Assembly: GCA_021324395.1 (NCBI GenBank)
Contig: JAJPJG010000043.1
Span: forward strand, 62,001-126,000
From: Spartobacteria bacterium
GTDB lineage: Bacteria; Verrucomicrobiota; Verrucomicrobiia; Chthoniobacterales; Chthoniobacteraceae
DNA: 64,000 bases
Direction: 5' to 3'
The position numbers and the translations under genes were made by a program. Of this stretch, positions 33,289 to 43,006 are shown piece after piece; the stretch's first letter is position 1, and each line of letters opens with the position of its first letter. Under the pieces are notes generated by a model. That model was not told the DNA's origin, did not search any database, and saw nothing but the letters and a program-made list of their open reading frames with translations.

Positions 33289-34539
33289 TCAAGGAGCGTC
33301 GAGCACGCGCGCCGTGTCGCGGCCGAGAAACTTCGCGCCCCAGAACCAGAGCAGCGAGGCGAAAAGAATCGCCGCGGAGACGACGAGGAAGGCGCTATTC
33401 ATGTTCGAGCGGCCGGCGATCCACCCGATCAGCGGCGGCGAAATGGCATCGCCGGCGGCGTGGATGATGAAGATGTTCAGCGCAAAAGCGGACGCGCGGA
33501 TCGACGGATGCGTGACGTTTGCCAGGGCTGTGTTGGACGGGCCGGTGTTGAAAAAAAGAAAAAAGACCGCGCAGAAAATCATCAGCCACGCCCACGGGAA
33601 GGGCACGTAAAGAAATGCAATCGTGAACGGCAGCGCGATCAGCATCGCGACTCCCGATAGCAAAAAGTAAGCGCCGGAAAATCGCTCGCGCAATTTGTCG
33701 CCGGCGAATCCACCGAGCAGCGTTGCGAACAACCCGGCCACGACCGTGATGGCGCCGAAGCGCAAATTGATCGCGCCGAGATCGGGTTGATGCCGGAATT
33801 CGTAGATGTAGCCCGGCACCCAGAAGGACATGCCGCCGATGGCAAACGTCATCGCCGTCATCGCGAGCGTGTTCAGCACATAAGACGGCGTTTTAAATAC
33901 CTGAAGATAATCCGCGAATTTCGCCTTTGTCTTTTCGCGCGAGCCGCGCGGAGGTTCGCGCATGAAAAAACAGCCGATCGCCAGCGCGAGTCCCGGGACG
34001 GCCATGAAGTAAAATGGATAACGCCAGTTGTGAAAAAGTGCGCTGATTTTTCCGCCCAGTGCAAAGCCGAGCGCGCTGCCGACGGGAATCGCCAGATAGA
34101 AATACGCGAGCTTTCTGCCGCGCACGTTGACCGGGAAAAAATCGGAAATAAGCGTCGGCGCCGCCGGGCCGTAGCCGGCTTCGCCGAGGCCGACGAAGAG
34201 CCGCGTCGCAAACAAAATCGAGAATGTTGCCGCCAACCCGGAGCCTGCGGTCGCGAGGCTCCAGAGCGCGACACTCAATCCGACGATCAGCCAGCGCGAC
34301 GTGCGGTCCGCGATCCAGCCAAACACCGGCGCGGCGAGCATGTAGCTGAGCAAAAACGCGGTCGCAAGCGAGCCGGTTTTCGCCATGGCGGTCGCGTCGT
34401 GCGGATCGAAAAATGTGCGTCGAATTTCCGGTTCGACCGCAGCGAGGATGTAGCGGTCGATGTAGTTGAAGAGATTGATCCCGAGCAAAAGCGCCAGCGC
34501 GCTGCTGGCACCGGATCGGCGTGTATTGTCGTCGGCCAC
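33289..34539 (-). CDS. Spinster-like major facilitator superfamily transporter
   Basis: The 416-residue protein has 12 predicted membrane helices and the MFS loop motif GWIADRTSRW near residue 75. The N-terminal LLLGINLFNYIDRYIL and GLGEAGYGPAAPTLISDFFP segments resemble the spinster-type branch. Substrate is unknown; eukaryotic spinster proteins carry lipids. The start codon is GTG. It is divergent from the acyltransferase/AMP-ligase gene and 33 bp from the start of mutS. Confidence 0.8.
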   Translation of the reverse strand: MADDNTRRSGASSALALLLGINLFNYIDRYILAAVEPEIRRTFFDPHDATAMAKTGSLATAFLLSYMLAAPVFGWIADRTSRWLIVGLSVALWSLATAGSGLAATFSILFATRLFVGLGEAGYGPAAPTLISDFFPVNVRGRKLAYFYLAIPVGSALGFALGGKISALFHNWRYPFYFMAVPGLALAIGCFFMREPPRGSREKTKAKFADYLQVFKTPSYVLNTLAMTAMTFAIGGMSFWVPGYIYEFRHQPDLGAINLRFGAITVVAGLFATLLGGFAGDKLRERFSGAYFLLSGVAMLIALPFTIAFLYVPFPWAWLMIFCAVFFLFFNTGPSNTALANVTHPSIRASAFALNIFIIHAAGDAISPPLIGWIAGRSNMNSAFLVVSAAILFASLLWFWGAKFLGRDTARVLDAP

Positions 34540-34619
34540 GCGTTTGTTGAATCATTGCGCGCGCCTTTAGCCAAGCCTTGCGAAAGCAAAAGGACTCGGA
34601 GATTCTTCGCCTCGCTCCG

Positions 34620-36806
34620 ATGACCAAAGGGAAAAGTCCGCTGCTTCGTTTCGCCGAATTTTTCGGGCGCGCCATTTATCGCGTCTCCGCTTACGGCATT
34701 GAAAATCTGCCGAAATGCGGATGTCTGCTGCTGCCGAACCACGTCACGTGGGTCGATGCGATTGTTTTACAGATTGCCTGCCCGCGTCCGATTCGCTTCG
34801 TCGTTTACGAGGCGATTTACCGGCAGCCGTCGCTCCACTGGCTATTCCGTTTGCTCCGCGCGATTCCGATTTCGCCGAAACATGCAAAGGACGCGATGCG
34901 CGCGGCGGTCGAGCAGATCGAGAAAGGCGAAGTTGTCTGCATTTTTCCGGAGGGCGAGTTGTCGCGCACCGGCAATCTGCTCCGGCTCAAGCGCGGCTAC
35001 GAACTGGTCGCGCGGCAGGCGAATGCGCCGGTCGTTCCCGTCTGGCTTGACCAGCTCTGGGGTTCGATCTTCTCGTTTTACGGCGGACGTTTCTTTAAAA
35101 AAATTCCGCGCCACTTTCCGTATCCCGTGTCGGTCGCGTTCGGCGAACCGCTCGCGCCGGAGCAAGCAGACATCGCGACCGTGCGCGAGAAGCTGCTGCT
35201 GCTCGGCGAATGGTCTTATCAGCAGCGCCCGATTCTACGCGGGCATCTTGCGGAGGCGTGCCTGCGCGGACTCAAGCACCGGCAATTCGACACGGTCGTC
35301 ATCGACGGCATGGACAAGAGCGAAACGTCGCGCGGGACGGTGCTCGCGGCGGCGATCGCGTTGAGCGAGCCGCTGAAATTGCTGCCGAACAAAAGAATCG
35401 CGATTGTTTTACCACCCGGTCGCGCAGCGGTAATCGCCAATCTCGCGGTGATGCTCTCCGGAAAAGCGCCGGTGAATTTAAATTTCACCGCCGGCCGCGC
35501 GGCAAACGAAGCGGCACTACGCATCGCGGACATCGATCACATCATCACGGCCAATCCTGTAATGAAGCGGCTCGCCGATTTTCCGTGGCCGGACGACGTG
35601 ATGAAAATCGAGGAGATCATGCCGAAGCTGAAACGGCGAATCGTGATCTGGCGCGCTCTCGTCTTTTTGCTTCCGTGGCGGCTGCTCGCGCGGATGCTCG
35701 CGATACCGGAACACGGCGAACACGAGGAGGCGACGGTGCTTTTTACCAGCGGCAGCTCCGGCGAGCCCAAGGGCGTCGTGCTCAGCCACCGCAATATTTT
35801 AGCAAATGTGTCGCAGTTTGCGCTGATGCTGAATCTCACGCGCGAAGACTCCATTCTCGCGTGCCTGCCGTTTTTTCACTCATTCGGCTGCACCGTGACG
35901 CTCTGGTATCCGCTTGTTGAAGGTGCACGGCTCGTCACCTATCCGAATCCGCTCGAGGTCACAAAAAACGCCGAGCTGATCGAAAAATATCGCGTCACGA
36001 TGCTGCTTTCCACGCCGACATTTTTGCGCGCGTATTTGCGCAAAGTGGAGGCGCTAATGCTGGCCAGCGTGAAGCTCGTCGTCACCGGCGCGGAGAAATT
36101 ACCGGACGAACTCGCCCTCGCCTTCGAAAAGAAATTCGGCAAAAAAGTCGAGCAAGGTTACGGCCTCACCGAGACTGCGCCGGTCGTCAGCGTGAACCTG
36201 CCGGAGCCGGCCGAATCACGGCCCGGCGACACCGTGCAGCCTTCAAGCCGCCTCGGCACCGCGGGCAAACTCGCGCCCGGCATCGCCGCGCAAATTCGCG
36301 ACCCGGAAACCGGCGCGCACCTTTCGCTGCACGATAGCGGCATGCTCTGGCTGCGCGGACCGAACATTTTCGAGGGCTATCTCGACGACCCGAAGCGCAC
36401 GGCGGATGTGTTGGTCGATGGGTGGTTTAAAACGGGCGACCTCGGGCGATTCGACGAGGACGGCTTTCTCCACATCGAAGGCCGGCTTTCGCGTTTCTCC
36501 AAAATCGGCGGCGAAATGGTGCCGCACGAAACCGTCGAGGCAAAAATCCGCGACGCGCTGCAACTCGGCTCCGACGATCGCGCGATTGCGATTACCGGCG
36601 TGCCGGACGAGGCCAAAGGCGAGGCGCTTGTGCTGCTCGCGAGCGTGGAAATCGACGCGGCGGAATTGCGCGCGAAGCTGACGGCGGCGGGTTTGCCGAA
36701 TTTGTGGATTCCGAAAAAGCTGCTGCGCGTCGATGCGATTCCCGCGCTCGCTAGCGGCAAGCTCGACTTGAAAGCGTGCCGTGAACTGGCGTTAACGCAG
36801 CAATAA
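34620..36806 (+). CDS. Acyltransferase / acyl-ACP synthetase fusion (Aas-like)
   Basis: The product has 728 residues from the ATG at 34620. The N-terminal half (to about 220) is a PlsC-type glycerolipid acyltransferase with NHVTWVD (the H-x4-D motif) and FPEGELSRTG. The second half is an AMP-binding acyl synthetase with the P-loop-like FTSGSSGEPKGVVLSH and GYGLTETAP, and the C-terminal KTGDLGRFDEDG. Fused Aas proteins activate fatty acids and re-acylate lysophospholipids in the inner membrane. A TTG/GTG extension of 14 residues upstream is possible, so the start is uncertain. Confidence 0.85.
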   Translation: MTKGKSPLLRFAEFFGRAIYRVSAYGIENLPKCGCLLLPNHVTWVDAIVLQIACPRPIRFVVYEAIYRQPSLHWLFRLLRAIPISPKHAKDAMRAAVEQIEKGEVVCIFPEGELSRTGNLLRLKRGYELVARQANAPVVPVWLDQLWGSIFSFYGGRFFKKIPRHFPYPVSVAFGEPLAPEQADIATVREKLLLLGEWSYQQRPILRGHLAEACLRGLKHRQFDTVVIDGMDKSETSRGTVLAAAIALSEPLKLLPNKRIAIVLPPGRAAVIANLAVMLSGKAPVNLNFTAGRAANEAALRIADIDHIITANPVMKRLADFPWPDDVMKIEEIMPKLKRRIVIWRALVFLLPWRLLARMLAIPEHGEHEEATVLFTSGSSGEPKGVVLSHRNILANVSQFALMLNLTREDSILACLPFFHSFGCTVTLWYPLVEGARLVTYPNPLEVTKNAELIEKYRVTMLLSTPTFLRAYLRKVEALMLASVKLVVTGAEKLPDELALAFEKKFGKKVEQGYGLTETAPVVSVNLPEPAESRPGDTVQPSSRLGTAGKLAPGIAAQIRDPETGAHLSLHDSGMLWLRGPNIFEGYLDDPKRTADVLVDGWFKTGDLGRFDEDGFLHIEGRLSRFSKIGGEMVPHETVEAKIRDALQLGSDDRAIAITGVPDEAKGEALVLLASVEIDAAELRAKLTAAGLPNLWIPKKLLRVDAIPALASGKLDLKACRELALTQQ

Positions 36807-36818
36807 CGCGGCGCGTTT

Positions 36819-36854
36819 CGCGTTGCAACGTGCGCAATTTTTGCGCACAACGCG
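36819..36854. promoter_or_regulatory. Perfect inverted repeat just upstream of a start codon
   Basis: GTGCGCAA and TTGCGCAC are exact complements around TTT (36830-36848). A further CGCGTT / AACGCG pair (36819-36824 with 36849-36854) extends the stem after a bulge. It ends 5 bp before the next ATG. There is no T tract, so it is more likely an operator or translation-blocking hairpin than a terminator. Confidence 0.5.
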
Positions 36855-36858
36855 CGCG

Positions 36859-37749
36859 ATGAAATTCCTCCCCGCACTTTGTTCGCTGGCCCTCTACGGC
36901 ACGCTCGCCGCGGAAGATCGCTTCGCGCCCGTGCTCACCGATCTCGGCACCGGGCAGTCGCTCGCGTATCCCACGCTGCGCGCCGGTCATCCGCGCGATG
37001 AGTCGCTCGTCGGCTCGAACCAGCAGCCGGAGTGGACGACTGCGCGCCGTTTCTCGACCACGCGCATTTACGTCATCGCGCCGTGGCAGGTGGAGTTCGA
37101 GCAATGGTGGAAAGCGAAGTTTCCGCGCCATGGCGAACCGGCGAGCCATCTCTTCCAAAGCGAAGTCGAGATCGGTCTGCCGTATCGTTTCCAGCTCGAT
37201 TTTTATGAAAACGTCACTGCGGACGAACGCCACCGCTTTCGCCATGATGGCAACCAAATCGAAGCGCGCTGGGCGCTCGCGGACTGGGGAAAAATTCCGC
37301 TGAACCCGACGATTTATGGCGAATGGAAATTCAACGAAAACGAAGCGGATGCCTACGAATTGAAGTTGCTGCTCGCCGAAGAGCTCGGGCCGCGCTGGCA
37401 TTGGGGCTTCAATCTTTTTTACGAGCAGCAAATCGGCGACGAGCGCCAGACCGAGATGGGTTTCAGCCAGGCGATCAGCTACACGGTCATCGACGAGAAA
37501 TTTAGCGTCGGCCTCGAAATGAATTTCGAGCACACCACTGCCGCCGGCTCCCGCGGCGATCCCGAAGTCGAGTTTCTGATCGGCCCGAGCCTGCAGTTTC
37601 GCCCGACGCCGCGCGTGCATCTCGATCTCGTGCCGCTTTTCGGAACGACCGGCGACTCGCCAAAGGTCGAGGCGTTCGTTGTGTTCGGCATCGACTTCGG
37701 GCGCGGCGAAGCGGCAATGGGCGCGCCGGTTTCCACGCGCGCCCGCTGA
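36859..37749 (+). CDS. Predicted outer-membrane beta-barrel protein, function unknown
   Basis: The 296-residue product begins with a signal peptide (MKFLPALCSLALYGTLAAED). It then has alternating polar and hydrophobic strands such as FQSEVEIGLPYRFQLDFYEN and WHWGFNLFYEQQIGD, typical of an outer-membrane barrel. No family can be named. A 12-residue upstream extension is open but the ATG at 36859 begins the signal peptide. The perfect inverted repeat immediately before the start could block its ribosome binding site. Confidence 0.6.
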   Translation: MKFLPALCSLALYGTLAAEDRFAPVLTDLGTGQSLAYPTLRAGHPRDESLVGSNQQPEWTTARRFSTTRIYVIAPWQVEFEQWWKAKFPRHGEPASHLFQSEVEIGLPYRFQLDFYENVTADERHRFRHDGNQIEARWALADWGKIPLNPTIYGEWKFNENEADAYELKLLLAEELGPRWHWGFNLFYEQQIGDERQTEMGFSQAISYTVIDEKFSVGLEMNFEHTTAAGSRGDPEVEFLIGPSLQFRPTPRVHLDLVPLFGTTGDSPKVEAFVVFGIDFGRGEAAMGAPVSTRAR

Positions 37750-37797
37750 GAAAATGCTTCGCATGTGCGGCGGAGCGTTGCATCTTTTCCGCCCCGC

Positions 37798-39057
37798 ATG
37801 GAGACGCTGAAATTTCTCACGCCCGAGCAAGCCGAGGCGCTGCGCGCGCAGTTCGGCACGCCGCTTTACGTTTACGACGAACGCACCTTGAAGGCGCAGG
37901 CGCAAAAGGCGCTCGCGTTTCCGAATGCATTCGGCCTGACAGTTCGCTACGCGATGAAAGCGAGCTCGAACGGCGCGCTGCTCCAAATCTTCGCGCGCTG
38001 CGGACTGCACATCGATGCGAGCTCCGGTTACGAGTGCCATCGTGCGATGCGCGCCGGGATTGCGCCCGACAAAATCTCCCTGAGCACGCAGGAACTTCCC
38101 GCCGATTTTTCGGAGCTTTACGAGCGAGGTATTCAGTTTAACGCATGCTCGCTCAGCCAGCTCGCACGTTTCGCGGAGCTATTTCCCGAACGCGAACTCG
38201 GCATCCGCTTCAATCCCGGCATCGGCTCCGGTGGCACAGTCAAAACCAACGTCGGTGGTCCTGCCTCCAGCTTCGGCATCTGGCACGAGTGGTTGGACGA
38301 AGTGAAAGCGATCGTCGCCAAAGCGAACCTGCGCGTCCTTCGCATCCACACGCACATTGGCTCCGGCAGCGACCCGGCCGTGTGGCAGCACGTCGCGCAC
38401 TTGAGTTTGAAAATGGTGCGCGAATTTTCCGACGCGACCACGCTCAACCTCGGCGGCGGCTTCAAGGTCGGACGGATGAATTATGAGCAGACGACCGACT
38501 TGCAGGAAATTGGCGAGCCGGTGCGCGATGCGCTTGAAAAACTGCACGCGGAGACCGGACGCAAAATCCATCTCGAGATCGAGCCGGGCACTTACTTGAT
38601 GGCAAACTCCTGCGCGCTCGTCACCACGATCCAAGACATCGTCCACACCGGCGCGGATGGCTACCATTTTTTAAAACTCGACGCCGGCATGACCGAGCTT
38701 CTTCGTCCGTCGCTCTACGCCTCGCAGCATCCCATCGTCGTCCTGCCGCGCCGGCGCACGGACAAATTCCTCCCTTACGTCGTCGTCGGCCACTGCTGCG
38801 AATCGGGCGACCTGCTCACGCCCGCGCCCGAGCACCACGACGTGTTACACACACGCGAACTGCCCGAAGTCAGCATCGGCGACCTTTGCGTCATCGAAGG
38901 CGTCGGCGCGTATTGCTCCTCGATGCCGGCGAAAAACTACAACTCGTTCCCTGAATCGCCCGAGGTCCTGCTGCGCGAAAGCGGTGAGCTCGCGTTGATC
39001 CGCCGCCGGCAGACGCTCGAGCAGATCGTGCAGAACGAGATTTCGCTCGCGGAATAA
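37798..39057 (+). CDS. lysA: Diaminopimelate decarboxylase-family PLP enzyme
   Basis: The 419-residue protein is a fold-type III PLP decarboxylase. The Schiff-base lysine is in RYAMKASSN (K54), and the glycine loop is in [10 protein letters not shown]. The substrate-binding Cys is in [11 protein letters not shown], as in LysA (CESGD), and [10 protein letters not shown] is also conserved. It should convert meso-diaminopimelate to lysine, the last step of the lysine path; lysC for the first step is 2 kb downstream on the other strand. The ATG at 37798 is preferred over an in-frame upstream start. Confidence 0.88.
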   Translation: METLKFLTPEQAEALRAQFGTPLYVYDERTLKAQAQKALAFPNAFGLTVRYAMKASSNGALLQIFARCGLHIDASSGYECHRAMRAGIAPDKISLSTQELPADFSELYERGIQFNACSLSQLARFAELFPERELGIRFNPGIGSGGTVKTNVGGPASSFGIWHEWLDEVKAIVAKANLRVLRIHTHIGSGSDPAVWQHVAHLSLKMVREFSDATTLNLGGGFKVGRMNYEQTTDLQEIGEPVRDALEKLHAETGRKIHLEIEPGTYLMANSCALVTTIQDIVHTGADGYHFLKLDAGMTELLRPSLYASQHPIVVLPRRRTDKFLPYVVVGHCCESGDLLTPAPEHHDVLHTRELPEVSIGDLCVIEGVGAYCSSMPAKNYNSFPESPEVLLRESGELALIRRRQTLEQIVQNEISLAE

Positions 39058-39103
39058 ACGCAGTTGTCAGCGCGCAAAAAACGCGCATCGTATTCCGCTT
39101 CGC

Positions 39104-39799
39104 ATGAAAAAAGGTCTTCTGCTGATACTCGCGCTCCTCGCCGTTCTCAACGGCGCCGCGCGCGCTTACGAAAAAGAGTGCGTCATCGTCACCGGCGGCG
39201 TCTCGCTTTACGAATGGGAAAAATTCAAGGCGCAGCCGCACGACCATTGGTGGGCGAATTTCGTGCACGCCTCGCGCGTGCGTATGGATCAGCTCCGCCA
39301 GCAATACGGCCCCGACGCCAGGATCACCTGGCTGGTTTACAAGGAAAGCTACCTCAAGCGCGGCAAGCAGGAAGGGCGCGATCTCATCCCGCTCATCGAA
39401 TCCGTGCGCGACGCCGTCCACTGCAAGCTGATCTTTTTCACTAAGACGCAGGAGATGCTCGACTACCTGAACTTCGGGCAGGATCGCAACGCGGTAAAAA
39501 TCGCCGACTTTGAATTCTTCGGCCACAGCAACAAGGCGTGCTTCATGTTCGACTACAGCGCCGAGCTCGACAGCGGCTCGAAATGCTGGCTGCACGAGAC
39601 GGAGCTGACGAAAATCAACCGCGGCATTTTTGATAAGAACGCGTTTGTGAAAAGCTGGGGCTGCCACACCGGCGAGGAAATGAGCAGCTACTGGCGCCGC
39701 GCCACCGGAACGCGCATGTGGGGCGCGATCGGGCGGACGGATTATTCCAACGAGGAGCAGGTGATGCTCTCCGACCCGCACGGCAAGTGGGCGAACTGA
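39104..39799 (+). CDS. Secreted protein of unknown family with possible Cys/His dyad
   Basis: The 231-residue product has a signal peptide (residues 1-21, ending ARAYE). The mature part includes VIVTGGVSLYEWEKF, a His in FFGHSNKACFMFD (near residue 147) and a Cys in SWGCHTGEEMSSY (near residue 187). The spacing and the strand-like context resemble the His-Gly and Cys loops of caspase-like (clan CD) proteins, but there is no direct family match that I can name. Treat the catalytic idea as a guess. It lies 46 bp after lysA on the same strand. Confidence 0.55.
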   Translation: MKKGLLLILALLAVLNGAARAYEKECVIVTGGVSLYEWEKFKAQPHDHWWANFVHASRVRMDQLRQQYGPDARITWLVYKESYLKRGKQEGRDLIPLIESVRDAVHCKLIFFTKTQEMLDYLNFGQDRNAVKIADFEFFGHSNKACFMFDYSAELDSGSKCWLHETELTKINRGIFDKNAFVKSWGCHTGEEMSSYWRRATGTRMWGAIGRTDYSNEEQVMLSDPHGKWAN

Positions 39800-39894
39800 G
39801 CCGCTGAGGCTGCTTTTTCACCATCCTTTGCGACAAGCGCACCATCGCTTGTTTGCGGGTTGCGCGCGGCACGTTGCGCGTTTACACATGGCGC

Positions 39895-40860
39895 GTGACT
39901 CTTTCGGAACTTCAGCAGATTTACGACCAGCCGTTTTTTGAACTGGTCCAGCAGGGACGCAACGTTTTTCTCCAGCACTGGAAGCACGACGAGGTGCAGC
40001 TTTGCACGCTGCTCTCGATCAAGACCGGCGGCTGCAGCGAGGACTGCGGCTACTGCGCGCAGAGCGCCCGCTATCACACCGACGTGAAGGCCGAGAAGCT
40101 GATGGAGACGGAGGAAATCCTCGCGATTGCGCGGCGCGCGCGGGAAAATGGCTCTACGCGTTTTTGCATGGGCGCCGCATGGAAGGGCGTGCGCGACGGC
40201 GACCCGCGGTTCGAGCAGGTGCTCGGGACGATTCGCGAGGTGAGCAAGCTCGGCATGGAAGTCTGCGTGACGCTCGGGCAACTCTCGCTCACCGAGGCGC
40301 GCAAGCTCAAGGACGCGGGCGTGACGGCTTACAATCACAACATCGACACGTCGCCTGAGTTTTATCCAGAGATCGTCTCGACGCACACGTTTGACGATCG
40401 GTTAAACACCATCCGCGCAGTGCAGGACGCCGGCATGAGCGTCTGCTGCGGCGGAATCATCGGCATGGGCGAAAGCGAAATCGACCGGCTGAAGATGCTC
40501 GAGGTGCTGACGAATTTCGATCCGGAGCCGGAGAGCGTGCCGATCAACTGCCTGATGGCAATGCCGGGAACGCCGCTGGAAAATCAACCGCCGGTGGATG
40601 TGTTCGAGCTGGTGCGCCTGATCGCGACGACACGCATCGCGCTGCCGAAATCGAAGGTGCGTCTCTCCGCGGGCCGCTCGCGGCTTTCGCGCGAGGCGCA
40701 GGCGCTCTGTTTTTTCGCAGGCGCGAATTCGATTTTCTACGGCGACAAATTGCTGACCGCGAAAAATCCCGGCACGAATGACGACCGCGCGTTGATGGAC
40801 GAGCTCGATCTCGTGCCGCAGCCGCCGCACGCCTGCACGCGCGATACCGTCGCGGTGTAG
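39895..40860 (+). CDS. bioB: Biotin synthase
   Basis: The 321-residue radical SAM enzyme inserts sulfur into dethiobiotin. The 4Fe-4S site is GGCSEDCGYCAQSARY (CxxxCxxC). The further cysteines and Arg of the 2Fe-2S site are in RFCMGAAW, EVCVTLGQ and VRLSAGRSRLS. The start is taken at the GTG at 39895; an in-frame start exists 42 bp upstream and cannot be excluded. No other bio genes are near. Radical SAM activity needs Fe-S supply, for which Mrp in this window is a candidate. Confidence 0.93.
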   Translation: MTLSELQQIYDQPFFELVQQGRNVFLQHWKHDEVQLCTLLSIKTGGCSEDCGYCAQSARYHTDVKAEKLMETEEILAIARRARENGSTRFCMGAAWKGVRDGDPRFEQVLGTIREVSKLGMEVCVTLGQLSLTEARKLKDAGVTAYNHNIDTSPEFYPEIVSTHTFDDRLNTIRAVQDAGMSVCCGGIIGMGESEIDRLKMLEVLTNFDPEPESVPINCLMAMPGTPLENQPPVDVFELVRLIATTRIALPKSKVRLSAGRSRLSREAQALCFFAGANSIFYGDKLLTAKNPGTNDDRALMDELDLVPQPPHACTRDTVAV

Positions 40861-40872
40861 TCGATTTTCCGC

Positions 40873-41085
40873 ATGCAGGAAATCGGCAAGATGCTCGTGG
40901 TGCTCGGGCTCGTCGTAACGGCAATCGGCTTTTTTCTGTGGAAACTCGCCGGCAAAACTCCGCTCGGCCATCTGCCCGGCGACATCGCGATCGAGAAGCC
41001 GGGCTACTCGTTTTATTTCCCGATCACGACCTGCATCGTGATCAGCATCGTGCTGACGCTGATTATGTGGCTGTTTCGGCGCTAG
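40873..41085 (+). CDS. DUF2905 small membrane protein
   Basis: This 70-residue protein has two hydrophobic helices joined by GKTPLGHLPGDIAIEKPGYS, the DUF2905 signature. The function is unknown. It begins 12 bp after bioB on the same strand, and its last 4 bases overlap the minus-strand lysC stop at a shared CTAG. Confidence 0.85.
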   Translation: MQEIGKMLVVLGLVVTAIGFFLWKLAGKTPLGHLPGDIAIEKPGYSFYFPITTCIVISIVLTLIMWLFRR

Positions 41086-42302
41086 CCTTTTTCGCCCAAT
41101 CCGAACGCGTCGTGCGCGAGCTTCGCGGCGTCGGCGATTTTCGCTTCGTCGATCACGACTGCGATTTTGATTTCCGACGTGGAGATCATCTGGATGTTGA
41201 TGCCGCCGGCGCTGAGCGCGTCGAAAAGTTTCGCCGCCACGCCGGAATGCGAGCGCATGCCGATGCCGACGACGCTGAGCTTGGCGATGCCGTCCTGCGC
41301 GATCACGCCTTGCGCGCCGATTTCCTTCACGAGTGAATCCAGCGCGGCTTTCGCTTTGGGTAGTTCGTCTTTGTTTAACGTAAAGGAAATATCGGTCGTC
41401 CCGGCGACGGAGACGTTTTGCACGATCATGTCGATGATGATGTTTGCGCCGGCGATCGTGTTGAAAATCTTCGCCGCGATGCCGGGTTTGTCCGGCACGT
41501 TGGTGATGGTGACTTTCGCCTGGTTGCGCTCGATGCTGACGCCGCGGATGACTACGTTTTCCATGCTCATGGTTTCTTCTTTCACAATGGTGCCGGGGTT
41601 GTTGCTGAAGCTGCTGCGCACTTCAAACGGCACTTTGAATTTCTTGGCAAACTCGACCGAGCGCGACTGCATGACCTTTGAGCCGCTGCTCGCCATCTCC
41701 AGCATTTCGTCGTAGGAAATTTCCGCGATCTTTCGCGCGTGCGGCACCACGCGCGGGTCGCACGTGAAAACGCCTTCGACGTCGGTGTAGATCTGGCAAA
41801 TGTCGGCTTTCACCGCTGCGGCGATGGCGATGGCGGTCAAGTCTGAACCGCCGCGCCCGAGTGTGGTGATTTGCCCGCTCATCGTCTGGCCTTGAAAACC
41901 GGCGACGATGACGATGCAGTCTTCGTCGAGAAAACCGTGGATTTGTTTCGGCGTAATGTTGGCGATTTTCGCCTTGGTGTGAACGCCATCGGTGATGATG
42001 CCGGCCTGCGCGCCGGTCAGCGAAACCGCTTTTTTGCCGAGCGCGTTGATTGCCATCGCGGTCAGCGCGATGGTCGTTTGCTCACCCGTCGCGAGCAGCA
42101 CGTCCATCTCGCGCTCGGTCGGCGCTGACGAAACTTCGCGCGCGAGCTTGATGAGCCCGTCGGTGACGCCCGACATCGCTGAGACAACTACCACGACTTG
42201 ATTCCCGGCCTCCTGCGTCGCAATCACCCGCTTCGCGACGTTCATGATTCGCGAAGGATCGCCGACGGAAGTTCCGCCGTATTTTTGCACAATGAGGCTC
42301 AT
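41082..42302 (-). CDS. lysC: Aspartate kinase
   Basis: The 406-residue enzyme phosphorylates aspartate, the first step to lysine, threonine and methionine. The N-terminus is IVQKYGGTSVGD, and the substrate and ATP segments include GRGGSDLTAIAIAAA. Two ACT domains follow from about residue 265, where lysine or threonine would bind for feedback. Length matches monofunctional aspartokinase. The ATG at 42302 is preferred because KYGGTSVGD is at the family position; an upstream frame is rejected. Confidence 0.95.
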   Translation of the reverse strand: MSLIVQKYGGTSVGDPSRIMNVAKRVIATQEAGNQVVVVVSAMSGVTDGLIKLAREVSSAPTEREMDVLLATGEQTTIALTAMAINALGKKAVSLTGAQAGIITDGVHTKAKIANITPKQIHGFLDEDCIVIVAGFQGQTMSGQITTLGRGGSDLTAIAIAAAVKADICQIYTDVEGVFTCDPRVVPHARKIAEISYDEMLEMASSGSKVMQSRSVEFAKKFKVPFEVRSSFSNNPGTIVKEETMSMENVVIRGVSIERNQAKVTITNVPDKPGIAAKIFNTIAGANIIIDMIVQNVSVAGTTDISFTLNKDELPKAKAALDSLVKEIGAQGVIAQDGIAKLSVVGIGMRSHSGVAAKLFDALSAGGINIQMISTSEIKIAVVIDEAKIADAAKLAHDAFGLGEKG

Positions 42303-42357
42303 TCGTTCGGAAAAAAGGGCCGCCATATTTAGTAGCCGTGGCGGCAATGTCAAATCG

Positions 42358-42909
42358 CTACAGCGTTTTGTAATGAACGCTCACCGTCCGGAACGCATCC
42401 GTCGCGGTCTCCGCCGCGTAGTAGAACAACTGGATTGCCGTGTTGTTCTGGTTCCATTTATAGCCGACCACCGTTTGCATCACATCTCCCTCCGGCGCTT
42501 TTGAGCGAGCGATGAGCTGGCCGGTGCCGAACTTCTGCTCGATGCGGCGCCGCACTTGCGCCATGAAGTCGTTGTATTTCGCGGTGTCCCAATCGCTGCT
42601 CTGATATTGCAACTCCACTTCCACGAGCATGCCGTTTTTGAAATAAAACACCGTCCGTTTTAGTCCCTGCTGGATCAGGCCTTCGACCGTCCACGCCTGC
42701 CGTCCGTCGACATCGTGCCGGTCGACGACTGTCGCCTTCGCGCCCTTGAGCAGCTTCTCCAGACGCTCGGCGGATTCGCCCCACGAGAGGCCGAATGGCG
42801 GCTTGATTTCCTCGCCGGTGTTCTGCGCCGACGCGTGGGCGCCCAGCCACAAGGTGACTGCGATCACGGCGAAATATTTAGCGAAAAGTCTGCGGAGTTC
42901 CCTGATCAT
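42358..42909 (-). CDS. Secreted protein, function unknown
   Basis: The 183-residue product has a signal peptide (residues 9-29, ending AHASAQ) and then a PPFGLSWGESAERLEKLL segment, a pattern seen in small periplasmic proteins with a repeated alpha/beta unit. No family name is offered. It lies 55 bp upstream of the lysC start on the same strand and is divergent from ku. Confidence 0.55.
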   Translation of the reverse strand: MIRELRRLFAKYFAVIAVTLWLGAHASAQNTGEEIKPPFGLSWGESAERLEKLLKGAKATVVDRHDVDGRQAWTVEGLIQQGLKRTVFYFKNGMLVEVELQYQSSDWDTAKYNDFMAQVRRRIEQKFGTGQLIARSKAPEGDVMQTVVGYKWNQNNTAIQLFYYAAETATDAFRTVSVHYKTL

Positions 42910-43006
42910 GCCCTGTGGTAAATTGCGTGCAGTTTAAGCCATCGCCGCGCTGCGTCAAACTTCCTCTGCAAGACCGCGGCACCGTCCGAATCCGTAACAC
43001 AAATGT

